Shown: positions 1 through 8,688 of the stretch, one piece after another
Numbering within the stretch: the stretch's first letter is position 1
Layout: the number at the start of each line of letters is the position of its first letter
From: Christiangramia aestuarii
GTDB lineage: Bacteria > Bacteroidota > Bacteroidia > Flavobacteriales > Flavobacteriaceae
Assembly (NCBI RefSeq): GCF_009735585.1
Contig: NZ_VJVW01000002.1
Location: 700,210-764,209 of the forward strand
Direction of reading: 5' to 3'
Length of the DNA: 64,000 nucleotides
The notes under the pieces: model-generated
The model's input: the letters and a program-made list of their open reading frames with translations, nothing else
The model's database searches: none
What the model was told of the DNA's origin: nothing
Position numbers and translations under genes: made by a program

Positions 1-368
1 TGAAAGGTGAATTAAAAGCGAGCACCATGAAGTCTGGAATAGAATACATGACCTTCCTTGCCGACTGGTACACTGAGAATTCTGATAACGGAATTGGTTT
101 CTTCCAGATTGGTGGTGGTATTGCCGGTGATTTCCCTATTTGTGTGGTGCCTATGCTTTACCAGGATATGGAAAGAACAGATACTCCATTCTGGAGCTAT
201 TTCTGCCAGATCTCAGATTCGACTACTAGTTACGGGTCTTATTCCGGAGCGGTGCCAAATGAGAAGATCACCTGGGGTAAATTAGACATCAATACACCCA
301 AACATATCATAGAAAGTGATGCAACCATTGTTGCTCCCCTGGTTTTTGCATATCTCCTGGATATGTAA
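1..368 (+). CDS. Deoxyhypusine synthase family protein (5' end missing)
   Basis: The window opens inside this gene; the last 121 codons are visible and end at a TAA at 366-368. The fragment carries signatures of the deoxyhypusine synthase fold: GGGIAGDFP near visible residue 37, and NEKITWGKLD further on, in which WGK matches the segment that holds the catalytic lysine of the eukaryotic enzyme. That enzyme transfers the aminobutyl group of spermidine to eIF5A with NAD as cofactor. Bacteria lack eIF5A, so bacterial members probably act in polyamine metabolism, for example homospermidine-type chemistry; this is inference. Agmatinase or arginine decarboxylase genes would be expected upstream, outside the window. 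A strong terminator follows at 392-436. The family call is firm, the substrate is not. Confidence 0.85.
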   Translation, partial: KGELKASTMKSGIEYMTFLADWYTENSDNGIGFFQIGGGIAGDFPICVVPMLYQDMERTDTPFWSYFCQISDSTTSYGSYSGAVPNEKITWGKLDINTPKHIIESDATIVAPLVFAYLLDM

Positions 369-391
369 TTAACAAATAATTACAGGTAGTT

Positions 392-436
392 AAAGCTGTT
401 CAATAGGTCATTTTGATTAATATTGAACAGCTTTTT
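392..436 (+). terminator. Rho-independent terminator after the deoxyhypusine synthase-like gene
   Basis: A 14-bp perfect stem (AAAGCTGTTCAATA at 392-405 pairing with 421-434) closes a 15-base loop and runs into five T. It sits 23 bases after the stop codon and ends 15 bases before the next start codon. Confidence 0.85.
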
Positions 437-450
437 CATTTATAGACACT

Positions 451-1086
451 ATGCAAGACTGGCCTATTTTCGCGATCGGGTTTCTCGCCCAGCTCCTGTT
501 TTCGGCCAGGCTTATTTCACAGTGGTTCCTTTCTGAAAAATCACAAAAGGTAGAAACACCTGTCCTGTTCTGGAAACTCAGCCTATTGGCTTCCATCTTA
601 CTATTCACTTATGGTTATTTGAGAGAAGACCTTGCCATCATGCTGGGGCAGTTCCTCATTTATGGAGTCTACTGGCGTAATCTGGTCTTAATGGGAGAGT
701 GGAAAAAAAGGAACCTTTTCTTTAAGGCATTGGTGAATATTTTCCCTTCCGGAATTGCCGCTTATATCATTTTCTTCGGAAGCCTTACCTGGTCTGATCT
801 TTTTAAATCTGAAAATATCTCCGGATGGCTTATCGGCCTTGGGATCCTAGCCCAGATAATTTATACCTCGAGGTTCTTTTATCAGTGGTACTATTCTGAA
901 ATGAACCAGGAATCTTCCCTGCCCATGGGATTCTGGATATTAAGCCTGATTGGTTCGAGCCTATTATTTACTTACGGTATATTTCGTCATGATCCTGTGC
1001 TTATTGCGGCCCATTTCTTTGGTGCCATCATTTATATGAGAGATATGTACCTACTGAAAAAGACTAGTAAGCAACCTGCGGCTTAG
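451..1086 (+). CDS. Two-repeat LAB_N (lipid A biosynthesis N-terminal) domain membrane protein
   Basis: A 211-residue integral membrane protein made of two similar LAB_N units (about residues 8-80 and 127-203), each with three hydrophobic segments. Matching motifs are QWFLSEK (24-30) followed by TPVLFW in unit 1, and QWYYSEM (145-151) followed by LPMGFW in unit 2. LAB_N is found at the N-terminus of some lipid A disaccharide synthases and as small free-standing proteins beside glycosyltransferases that use polyprenyl-phosphate sugars; its own role is not settled. Here it converges on a mannosyltransferase operon and overlaps its last gene by 23 bases tail to tail, so a role in lipid-linked sugar handling is plausible but inferred. 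Start chosen at the only ATG after the terminator. Confidence 0.8.
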   Translation: MQDWPIFAIGFLAQLLFSARLISQWFLSEKSQKVETPVLFWKLSLLASILLFTYGYLREDLAIMLGQFLIYGVYWRNLVLMGEWKKRNLFFKALVNIFPSGIAAYIIFFGSLTWSDLFKSENISGWLIGLGILAQIIYTSRFFYQWYYSEMNQESSLPMGFWILSLIGSSLLFTYGIFRHDPVLIAAHFFGAIIYMRDMYLLKKTSKQPAA

Positions 1087-2422
1087 ATCTCTGAAAAAGG
1101 TCCCTTCCTAAATAGTATAGAACGACCAGGTATTCCAGGGCCAGCAACCAGGGATTTTCCTGAAATTCGGGGTTCGAATAAGCGAAATAACTCAGTATTA
1201 CCACCAGCGTCCAGGCCAGCATATATTTGAATTCGGTAAAAAGGCTAAGCATTAATGGGATCGCCAGGTACCATGGATGCACGGTAGTTGATAGTAGCAG
1301 GTAAGCAGTCACGGCAAATAACATATTTTCTATTAATTGCCTGCTTGTCGCATTATTCCTAAAGAAACTAAGACCCAGGATGATCAATAAGCTTATTGCA
1401 GGAAGTACTTTCCCTGCCGTCTCAATGATATTATATCCCTTCACCTGGAAACCAACCCAGCGCACCAAGTAATAGATGCTAGCATTGAACTCGAATTTCC
1501 CGAACCATAGACCTATACTCGCCATAAAATTGCTGAAGATTTCTTCGGAATAAAATGGAACAAAGGAAATTGCCAGGGTAGCGATCACTAGTAGATAGTA
1601 AGTAATGAGCTTCGAAAAATTCAGCGATCTTTTATCGGTTGAAAAATAGTTGAAAAACAGTGGCAGCAACATTAACGGTAGTAGTTTTATGGATACAGAA
1701 AGACCAAAAACCAGGGCGCTTATCATCCATTTTCTTGTTTGCAGTAGGTATAAGGACAGAACCAGGAAAAAGACCATTACCGATTCGAAATGAAGATTAC
1801 CGGTCATTTCAATAATGATGAAAGGATTCAGGATATACCAGAAGATCCTGTACTCCGGCAGCCCTAGCGACCTTAAAAGTTTCCTCCCGAAAATAAGAGT
1901 TCCCAGGTCGGCAAGAATAATCATAAGCCGGAAAATGATCACCGATCCTAAAATGCTCGAGGTAGAAAGATAGCCGGAAATTGCAAAAAGGAACTGATTC
2001 AGGGGTGGATAATTAGAATAATGCCCGGCACTTAGGCTTCCCATTCCCTTAATAAGTTCAACCGCCTGGGAAAGACTGAAATTATTCATTTCGATGAGCT
2101 CGTTCGGAATATACCTGTACGGATTCCAACCGGTAGTGATAAGCCTGCCATCCCAGATGAACCTGAAAAAATCCTGGGATAGGTTGGGAAGTGCAAACAG
2201 GAAGATAAGCCGGAAAAGCAAGGCTGCGCCTGCCAGCAACCAGAAATTATTCTTCTGCATCTGTATAAGCTTAAAACTTAAAAAGAAAACAGCAAGATAC
2301 AATCCGATTAGCTTAAAGAAATCAGCCCTTTCCAGGTCGTAAGCGAATGCAGCATAAAAAGCCGAACAGGAAAAGATAAAGATTATGGGGGTCTGGTAAA
2401 GTTTTAGTTTTCTGAAGTCCAT
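1064..2422 (-). CDS. Polytopic membrane mannosyltransferase (PIG-M/MptB-like, GT-C fold)
   Basis: A 452-residue protein with about 10-12 hydrophobic segments and the loop motif LSQDFFRFIWDGR (81-93) followed by GWNPY, typical of GT-C enzymes that use polyprenyl-phosphate-linked sugars (GPI mannosyltransferase I, MptB and ArnT-like families). The acidic residue in the first extracytoplasmic loop (Asp84) is the expected catalytic position. It is the last gene of a three-gene operon with two GT2 enzymes upstream; the first of these resembles dolichyl-phosphate mannose synthase and could supply its donor. The sugar is inferred to be mannose from family resemblance only; another hexose cannot be excluded. 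The gap to the previous gene is 34 bases. Its 3' end overlaps the convergent LAB_N gene. Confidence 0.75.
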   Translation of the reverse strand: MDFRKLKLYQTPIIFIFSCSAFYAAFAYDLERADFFKLIGLYLAVFFLSFKLIQMQKNNFWLLAGAALLFRLIFLFALPNLSQDFFRFIWDGRLITTGWNPYRYIPNELIEMNNFSLSQAVELIKGMGSLSAGHYSNYPPLNQFLFAISGYLSTSSILGSVIIFRLMIILADLGTLIFGRKLLRSLGLPEYRIFWYILNPFIIIEMTGNLHFESVMVFFLVLSLYLLQTRKWMISALVFGLSVSIKLLPLMLLPLFFNYFSTDKRSLNFSKLITYYLLVIATLAISFVPFYSEEIFSNFMASIGLWFGKFEFNASIYYLVRWVGFQVKGYNIIETAGKVLPAISLLIILGLSFFRNNATSRQLIENMLFAVTAYLLLSTTVHPWYLAIPLMLSLFTEFKYMLAWTLVVILSYFAYSNPEFQENPWLLALEYLVVLYYLGRDLFQRSKPQVAY

Positions 2423-2456
2423 GTAAAGCGATATGCTCCCGCTAAAATAAGAATAA

Positions 2457-3929
2457 TCAGGCTTCTGCCTTCAGGCTTTTAAAGACCACGAAACCAAATC
2501 CGCTAAAAAGCATCAGGTGAAAAACCAGTAAGCCAAATTCCTGCAGTTTAAAGGCGCTCCAGATGGCGAAGCCAAAATAGAGAAAGAGCAGAGCTTCAAT
2601 AAGGATATTTTTTGAGAACTGTTTCTTTAAATACCTGTTCCCCTTCCAGGAATCCTTTAGCGAATTGATATTGAATTTCGGGGTCCTGATGAATTCTGAA
2701 CGCTTTCCGAAATGACCTTCCAGCACCGCCAGTGAATTATGTACGGAGAAGCCCATCGCTACTGAAAAAAAAGTGAGGAACATGCCGATAAACCTGAAAA
2801 AGCTCTTTATCCCCCTTCCATGAACCTTTCTATAAGCCACGTAATAGCAGGCAAAAAATATGATGGTACTTATGGCAAATCCTGCCAGCACCTTGAAATA
2901 CCAGGAAAAATTGGGGTTGGTATGTTTAATATAAAGAACCGGCACACTTAATATGGCAAGTAATAATACGATAAGGAACATACTTGAATTAAGCAGGTGA
3001 AAAAAGCCATGAAATTTGGTGGCAATGGAAACCGAAGGGTCCCTAAGCAGTTTTCCATAATTCTTCCTGAAATTCTCTGCCGCACCTTTATTCCACCTGA
3101 ACTGCTGACTCCTGGCGGCACTAATCACCACAGGCAATTCTGCAGGGGTTTCAACGTTCTCCAGATATTTGAACTCCCATTTTTTCATTTGGGCACGATA
3201 GCTAAGGTCAAGGTCTTCGGTAAGGGTGTCGCCGCTCCAGTTCCCGGCATCCAGGATACATTCTTTCCTCCAGATACCCGCGGTACCATTGAAATTGATA
3301 AAATTTCTTCCGAAATTCCTTCCGGTCTGCTCCAGGATGAAATGAAAATCAAGCGCGAAAGCCTGTATCCTGGTCAGTAAAGAGTAATCCCTGTTCAAAT
3401 GCCCCCATCGCGTTTGTACCACCCCAATTTTTGGGTTTTTGAAATAAGGCAAAGTTTTCATCAACCAGTTCTCTCCAGGAACGAAATCTGAATCGAAAAC
3501 AGCTACGAATTCCCCCCTGGCGATCTTCAATCCTTCTTTCAGAGCTCCGGCCTTAAAACCGGTCCTGTTCCCCCTTCTTATATGTTGTATATCCAGGCCC
3601 TTTTCCTGTAGCTCTTTGATAAGCTCTGATGTTTTTTGTACAGAATGATCGGTAGAATCATCAAGCACCTGTATCTCGAGTTTCTCTTGGGGATAATTTA
3701 GTCGGGCTATATTTTTCAGCAGTCTTTCGACCACGTAATATTCATTATACAGCGGCAACTGTACCGTCACATAGGGTAATTCATGCCGGGTGAAATCATA
3801 TTTTTCAGAATTGTCGGTAGACTTTACCGCTTTCAGGTAATTGACCAGTAAATGAAGCTGGGAAAGGCTGTAAATAAAAATGACCAGCAAGGCAAGGCTA
3901 TAAATTATGATTACCGCTAGATCTATCAT
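2457..3929 (-). CDS. Cellulose synthase-like family 2 glycosyltransferase
   Basis: A 490-residue membrane glycosyltransferase with two N-terminal hydrophobic segments, a cytosolic GT2 catalytic domain (about 50-290) and four to five C-terminal membrane helices. All processive GT2 signatures are present: DD at 90-91, DSD at 146-148, TED at 237-239 and QQFRW at 275-279 (the Q(Q/R)xRW motif). No PilZ domain is seen, unlike proteobacterial BcsA, so control by cyclic di-GMP is not indicated. The closest named types are CslA-like beta-mannan synthases and Bacteroidota cellulose synthase-like enzymes; the polymer cannot be told from sequence. It overlaps the upstream GT2 gene by four bases (ATGA), which indicates translational coupling. 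Confidence 0.85.
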   Translation of the reverse strand: MIDLAVIIIYSLALLVIFIYSLSQLHLLVNYLKAVKSTDNSEKYDFTRHELPYVTVQLPLYNEYYVVERLLKNIARLNYPQEKLEIQVLDDSTDHSVQKTSELIKELQEKGLDIQHIRRGNRTGFKAGALKEGLKIARGEFVAVFDSDFVPGENWLMKTLPYFKNPKIGVVQTRWGHLNRDYSLLTRIQAFALDFHFILEQTGRNFGRNFINFNGTAGIWRKECILDAGNWSGDTLTEDLDLSYRAQMKKWEFKYLENVETPAELPVVISAARSQQFRWNKGAAENFRKNYGKLLRDPSVSIATKFHGFFHLLNSSMFLIVLLLAILSVPVLYIKHTNPNFSWYFKVLAGFAISTIIFFACYYVAYRKVHGRGIKSFFRFIGMFLTFFSVAMGFSVHNSLAVLEGHFGKRSEFIRTPKFNINSLKDSWKGNRYLKKQFSKNILIEALLFLYFGFAIWSAFKLQEFGLLVFHLMLFSGFGFVVFKSLKAEA

Positions 3930-4630
3930 TTAAAACTATATTTAAAAATCCAACCAAGGATCTTAACCCCCGCAAAGATAGCACCTTTCACGGTTCCTGA
4001 AACCTTGGAAACGCCTATCCTGTTCCGGTAATGCACCGGCACCTCAGCATAGCTCAGGTTTTGTCGTAATGCTTTTAGCTGCATTTCAACCGTCCAGCCG
4101 TAAGTTTTGTCCTCCATCTCCAGCTGCAGTAATTTTGGATACTTTATGGCCCGGAATGGGCCAAGGTCCGTAAATCTAGACCTGAAAAATAATTTCATCA
4201 GACTTGTGGCCAGCCAGTTTCCAAAGATCTGCGGAAAGGTCATGGCTCCTTTTTCCCGCCATTCAGCTACCCTGGCTCCCACCACAAAATCCTTATCCTC
4301 TTCCAGGATCGGCTGCAGCAGCTTATCCATTTCCTCAGGATAATCGGAATAATCTCCATCAAGAAAAACGATTATTTCAGGCTTTTCTTTCAATTTGGAG
4401 ACATACTCCATACCCTTCAGGCAGGCATAACCATAGCCTTTACGAGATTCAGATAGCACGGTCGCGCCAGCCTTTTCAGCATTGGCTTCGGTATCATCGG
4501 TAGAATTATTACTAATCACGATCACCTCATCTACATAATCCGGGATATCGGATATCACATGGGGAATGGAGCCGGCTTCGTTATAGGCAGGAATTAAAAC
4601 CTTTATAATAAGATCCTCTGGAATATTCAA
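3926..4630 (-). CDS. Family 2 glycosyltransferase, dolichyl/polyprenyl-phosphate mannose synthase-like
   Basis: A 234-residue GT-A fold enzyme with VLIPAYNEAGS (11-21), the nucleotide-binding NNSTDDT (41-47) and the metal-binding DGD at 91-93. This pattern fits enzymes that move a sugar from a nucleotide donor to polyprenyl phosphate on the cytoplasmic face. One hydrophobic stretch lies at the C-terminus, enough for membrane contact. It is the first gene of the operon and would feed the GT-C mannosyltransferase two genes downstream. No ATG is in a suitable place; the start is taken as TTG at 4630, with a good -7 box (4653-4660) 22 bases upstream. Function as a donor synthase is inferred; it could also be a direct glycosyltransferase. 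Confidence 0.8.
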   Translation of the reverse strand: MNIPEDLIIKVLIPAYNEAGSIPHVISDIPDYVDEVIVISNNSTDDTEANAEKAGATVLSESRKGYGYACLKGMEYVSKLKEKPEIIVFLDGDYSDYPEEMDKLLQPILEEDKDFVVGARVAEWREKGAMTFPQIFGNWLATSLMKLFFRSRFTDLGPFRAIKYPKLLQLEMEDKTYGWTVEMQLKALRQNLSYAEVPVHYRNRIGVSKVSGTVKGAIFAGVKILGWIFKYSFK

Positions 4631-4652
4631 GTTTGGGGCTTTAATAAAGGTG

Positions 4653-4660
4653 CAAAAATA
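4653..4660 (-). promoter_or_regulatory. Candidate -7 box for the glycosyltransferase operon
   Basis: On the minus strand this reads TATTTTTG, a full match to the Bacteroidota -7 consensus TAnnTTTG. It lies 22 bases before the TTG start. No clear TTTG at -33 is seen, so the call rests on one element only. Confidence 0.4.
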
Positions 4661-4676
4661 GGGTATTCTTCAGAAT

Positions 4677-6272
4677 TTATTTGCTCTTCTGCTCGATGAG
4701 ATCCAGCAGGTCAAGATTATCCCCCATCACCGCTTCCTGGCTGATAGTTCGGTTCCTAGGAGAACCATTTTCCAGCTTCAGAACACCCCTGGGGCAAACC
4801 GCAGAGCAGATCCCGCAGCCTACACAGCTTGATCTAACGATATTCTCCCCTTTCTGGGCGTAAGCACGAACATCTATCCCCATTTCGCAATAGGTAGAAC
4901 AGTTCCCACAGGAGATACATTGCCCACCATTGGTAGTGATCCTGAATTTGGAAAACAGCCTCTGTTGCATCCCCAGAATCGCCGCCATGGGACACCCAAA
5001 ACGACACCAAACCCGGTTCCCGAAGATCGGGTAAAAACCAGTACCAATAACCCCGCTAAAAACGGCTCCTATCAAAAATCCATAGGCCTGTCTTAGCGTT
5101 TCTGCATTAAAAAGAAACAGGTTTTGGCCGCTCATATAGTGGAAGCCGACCAGGGACAGGATAATCACGAGGTAGCATATGGCGCCGTAACGCGCATCCT
5201 TTTCTAATTCTTCTCTTTTAAAATACCAGATCCCGGCAAATAAGATCGTAAGAAAAACAGCGACCCCGACAAGAAAGACATCTCGATTCAGCCAGTATTT
5301 ATCGGCATCATATCCAAGATAGGAATAGACCACAGCGGTCGTCATAAGGACCACAAAAACCAGCACGCTATGTATGACCCATCTTTCAACCTTCCAGGCA
5401 AAAAGACTTTTATCTGACAAATGACGATAAGGATCACCGGCCGTTTCAGCCAACCCGCCACAACCGCAAACCCAGCTGCAATACCAGCGTTTTCCATATT
5501 TGTAGGTTAAGATCGGGGTGATTATGAATATAGACGCGATCCCAAAAAGCAACAGGGCCAGACCAATGGTTCCGGCAGACAGGAAATCGTCTACCCGATA
5601 CTGTTCAAAATTGTAATAATTCAACGGCCATATATTCTTTAGATCATAATAGGGCAGACTAAATCCTTCGCCATTCAAACGGGACATGAATTCGGGAATA
5701 AGGAAAGCAAAAGCCGTCTGGAAAAAGATCACCGAAATGGTCCTTAATTTTTCATAGCGGTTGTGCCGGTATTTCCAAAGGAATTTGATTCCGAAGGCTG
5801 CAATGGCAATGGTATAAAGAGTTCCGTAAACAAACCACTGGCTGGCCGGATTCCCGCTAAGAAGTTTACTCAGGGGATCGAACAGGGCGATTAGTCCGGT
5901 ATTATCTCCTTCAGCCCTAAGCCCAAGGTATTCAGGATAGAAATAAAGCACGATATAAAAGCCGGTAAGGGCTATTCCCGTGATCCAGGCCAGGTAACCC
6001 CGGTTAGTCATAGACTTGAACCAGATACCGTCATTTTTGATCCCGGGATGTGTATCTGAATACGCAGCTCTGGCAAACCATACGATCCCGGCGAAAATCG
6101 CGCCCAGGGAAATACTAAGCCACATGGTCTTGTTCGGAAAATTTACATTAAGGCCCGCCAGCAAAAGGATGATGAGCCCCGACATTCCCAGGAACGAAGC
6201 TAGTTTTTGTTGAGTATTCAGGGAGGCGGGTGCCTCGCCGGTCAATGACATATTATGTTCTATCCTGCTCAT
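4677..6272 (-). CDS. Membrane 4Fe-4S protein of the NapH/CcoG type
   Basis: A 531-residue polytopic protein with roughly ten hydrophobic segments and two ferredoxin-type clusters near the C-terminus: C452-x2-C455-x2-C458-x3-C462 and C483-x2-C486-x2-C489-x3-C493-P. It also has the membrane-proximal cysteine motifs CSWVCGC (265-271) and CRFGCP (423-428) seen in NapH, NosR and CcoG relatives. Such proteins pass electrons between a membrane quinol site and a partner. Start and upstream stop overlap as TAATG, so it is translationally coupled to the FAD oxidoreductase gene before it and the two probably form one electron-transfer unit. The partner reaction is unknown. The N-terminal half with its long loops is not standard for NapH, which is shorter. 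Confidence 0.8.
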   Translation of the reverse strand: MSRIEHNMSLTGEAPASLNTQQKLASFLGMSGLIILLLAGLNVNFPNKTMWLSISLGAIFAGIVWFARAAYSDTHPGIKNDGIWFKSMTNRGYLAWITGIALTGFYIVLYFYPEYLGLRAEGDNTGLIALFDPLSKLLSGNPASQWFVYGTLYTIAIAAFGIKFLWKYRHNRYEKLRTISVIFFQTAFAFLIPEFMSRLNGEGFSLPYYDLKNIWPLNYYNFEQYRVDDFLSAGTIGLALLLFGIASIFIITPILTYKYGKRWYCSWVCGCGGLAETAGDPYRHLSDKSLFAWKVERWVIHSVLVFVVLMTTAVVYSYLGYDADKYWLNRDVFLVGVAVFLTILFAGIWYFKREELEKDARYGAICYLVIILSLVGFHYMSGQNLFLFNAETLRQAYGFLIGAVFSGVIGTGFYPIFGNRVWCRFGCPMAAILGMQQRLFSKFRITTNGGQCISCGNCSTYCEMGIDVRAYAQKGENIVRSSCVGCGICSAVCPRGVLKLENGSPRNRTISQEAVMGDNLDLLDLIEQKSK

Positions 6273-7558
6273 TAAGCTTGCTGTAGATTATTTTTAAAAC
6301 TTCTAAAGATCTCCTTTTCATGCCTGTCATAAAATTCAGGGTCGAAATTGGCCTCTCTTAAATTTACCAGTACATGATCTATCTTCATCTCTTTATCTAA
6401 CCAGGTATCGATCACTTCCTGCCGCATACGTATACCAAAAGTATTGATGCCCAAAAATTTCCTTGATTCCATATCAAAAGCTATGGTTACGGCCTTTGGC
6501 TCTTTTTCATGTTGCCAGTGAAAATGCTGTTCATTTTTCAGGGGCTTTGGCCAAACCCATCCGTAGGTTTGATATTCTATATCGAAAAATTTAGCAGAAT
6601 TGAACCAGTTCCCCGGCTGGTAAGCAGTTCTTTTCCCGGTTAAAGTTTGGGCAAGGGTTTCGCCCATGATCCTTCCGGTATACCAAACCGCCTCTACCGG
6701 TTTCCTAAGTCCCACCGGATCCCTATGCTGTACGCAATCGCCGATGGCATAAACATCCGGAATACTGGTCTCGAGAAATTCATTTACCAGGATACCGCGG
6801 TCGGTTTCCAGTTCTGTGGCTTTTAGAAAATCTATATTGGGCCTAACTCCGGCACAGAGACCTACCAGCTGACATTCAATCTCTTCTCCAGCGCTTGTCC
6901 TAACAGCCTTTACGCGGCCATTTTCATCTGCAAGTATCTTATCAAGTTCGGTAGTATGGCGAAGGTCTACCCCATGCGAAGCAATATGTTCAGAGATCAT
7001 CCTTGCTTCGGGAAGTGGCAGAACATTATTCCAAAAGGCCTTCTCCCTAACAAGGAAGGTCACCTCTATCTTTCGGGTGCGCAGCATCTCGGCAAGCTCA
7101 ACCCCAATGAGGCCTCCGCCCACAATCACGGCTTTTTTAGTGTAGGCAGTATTTTCTTCTAATTCAATAAGGTCCTGTTTCGAGACCAGGCCTTGTACAC
7201 CTTTCAGATCTTCACCCTCCCAGCCAAATTTATTGTAGACCGAGCCTGTAGCCAGAACCAGCTGATCGTAGTTCATGCTTTCCCCTTCAGAAAACAATAG
7301 TTTCTTATTATCGAAATCTACCTTCTCTACCCAGGCTTTTTTCAATTCGATCCTGTTCTTCTCCCAGAACCAGTCTTCATAAGGTTTCAAATGATCCCAC
7401 TTCATATGCCCCATATATACATACATCAGGGCGGTACGCGAAAAGAAATAATCAGATTCTCCAGAGATTACGGTGATCCTTTGATCGGAAGCTTTACGGA
7501 TATGCCTCGCGGCGGTAATTCCGGCAATCCCATTTCCAATAATTACGATATGCTTCAT
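6272..7558 (-). CDS. NAD(P)/FAD-dependent oxidoreductase
   Basis: A 428-residue pyridine nucleotide-disulfide oxidoreductase-fold protein. The FAD Rossmann motif GNGIAG is at 8-13, the NAD(P) motif VGGGLIGVE at 146-154, ATGS at 103-106 and the second FAD contact DVYAIGDC at 268-275. The redox-active CxxxxC of the disulfide reductases is absent, so it looks more like nitrite reductase, rubredoxin reductase or NADH-dehydrogenase-like members. It is followed directly by the 4Fe-4S membrane protein with a one-base overlap, which suggests that NAD(P)H electrons go through FAD to the iron-sulfur clusters and then the quinone pool (inference). The C-terminal 100 residues do not match the usual dimerisation domain that I recognise. 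The gene is divergent from the GH113-like gene. Confidence 0.8.
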   Translation of the reverse strand: MKHIVIIGNGIAGITAARHIRKASDQRITVISGESDYFFSRTALMYVYMGHMKWDHLKPYEDWFWEKNRIELKKAWVEKVDFDNKKLLFSEGESMNYDQLVLATGSVYNKFGWEGEDLKGVQGLVSKQDLIELEENTAYTKKAVIVGGGLIGVELAEMLRTRKIEVTFLVREKAFWNNVLPLPEARMISEHIASHGVDLRHTTELDKILADENGRVKAVRTSAGEEIECQLVGLCAGVRPNIDFLKATELETDRGILVNEFLETSIPDVYAIGDCVQHRDPVGLRKPVEAVWYTGRIMGETLAQTLTGKRTAYQPGNWFNSAKFFDIEYQTYGWVWPKPLKNEQHFHWQHEKEPKAVTIAFDMESRKFLGINTFGIRMRQEVIDTWLDKEMKIDHVLVNLREANFDPEFYDRHEKEIFRSFKNNLQQA

Positions 7559-7656
7559 TAATTTTTCCTAATTTGGGTAGAGCAAAAGCACTAAAGTAAA
7601 GTACGCTGAAAATAGGCAGAATCCCAAGTATGTCCGGGATTATATATTCAAACCAG

Positions 7657-8688
7657 ATGAACGGAAGCTTCTCAAACAAGACCATAAAAATTTTCGCTTT
7701 TGCGATAGCGATCCTTTTTTGCTCCTGCCAGGCTGAAGTTCCTTCGCGGAAATACAACGGGATAAGCCTGGTTGCTTCCAGGGACAGCCTGGAAACCGGT
7801 CAACTGGAGCCGATTATTAAGGTAAATGCGAACGCGGTTGCCCTGATGCCCTATGCCTTTCTTCGAAGTACAGAGGAGCCGGAACTTATCTACAATATAG
7901 ATCGCCAGTGGTTTGGTGAAAGACTGGAAGGCATTGAACAGGCAATTTCAGTACTAAGGAGGAAGGAACTCAAGATCATGATAAAACCACATATCTGGAT
8001 AATGAACGGCAAGTTCACCGGGGATCTTGATTTCAAAACCGGGGCAGACTGGGAAAGATTTGAGGCTTCTTATCGTGAATATATCCTGCTGTATGCAGGG
8101 ATCGCTGAAAAGCATCAAATAGAACTACTTTGTATAGGAACTGAATTATACAATTTTTTAGATAAACGGCCTGAATTCTGGAATTCCTTTATTTCTGAAG
8201 TCCGTGAACTGTTCCAGGGCAAGATCACCTATGCCGAGAATTGGGACAAGATTGACAAAACCGATATCTGGAGCCATCTGGACCTGATAGGGGTGGACGC
8301 ATACTACCCCCTGCATCAAGAAGCCTCTCCAACAAAGGAAGAAATAAGATCTGGCTGGGAAAAGCATAAACCGGAACTTAAATCGTTAGCTTCAGAATAT
8401 CATAAGCCTATTCTCTTTACCGAATACGGCTACAGAAATATTGATCATGCGGTGAAAGAACCATGGAATTCAGATAGGGATCATACGGGGATCAACCACG
8501 AACTGCAGGCTTTTGCCCTGGAGGTTATCTATGAGGAATTCTGGCCCGAGACCTGGTTTTCGGGAGGTTTCCTGTGGAAGTGGCATCAACAGGAGTCGGC
8601 CGGCGGATTGGAAAATGACAGGTTCACGCCGCAGAACAAACCGGCAGAAGAAGTGGTTAGGGATTATTATGGCAGGTTCAGGAACTAA
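7657..8688 (+). CDS. GH113-like glycoside hydrolase, probable lipoprotein
   Basis: A TIM-barrel protein of 343 residues from the ATG at 7657; an ATG nine codons upstream (7630) is also possible, but the shorter form gives a better signal peptide. A hydrophobic leader ends in ILFCSCQ, a likely lipobox with the second cysteine as anchor. The two expected catalytic glutamates of this clan are in CIGTELYNF (acid/base) and ILFTEYGYRN (nucleophile), with the long WKWHQQ-type aromatic strand near the end. GH113 members known so far are beta-1,4-mannanases; the substrate here is inferred. It overlaps the convergent arsenosugar glycosyltransferase gene by 11 bases. Its closeness to the cellulose synthase-like operon suggests it could trim that polymer. 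Confidence 0.75.
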   Translation: MNGSFSNKTIKIFAFAIAILFCSCQAEVPSRKYNGISLVASRDSLETGQLEPIIKVNANAVALMPYAFLRSTEEPELIYNIDRQWFGERLEGIEQAISVLRRKELKIMIKPHIWIMNGKFTGDLDFKTGADWERFEASYREYILLYAGIAEKHQIELLCIGTELYNFLDKRPEFWNSFISEVRELFQGKITYAENWDKIDKTDIWSHLDLIGVDAYYPLHQEASPTKEEIRSGWEKHKPELKSLASEYHKPILFTEYGYRNIDHAVKEPWNSDRDHTGINHELQAFALEVIYEEFWPETWFSGGFLWKWHQQESAGGLENDRFTPQNKPAEEVVRDYYGRFRN

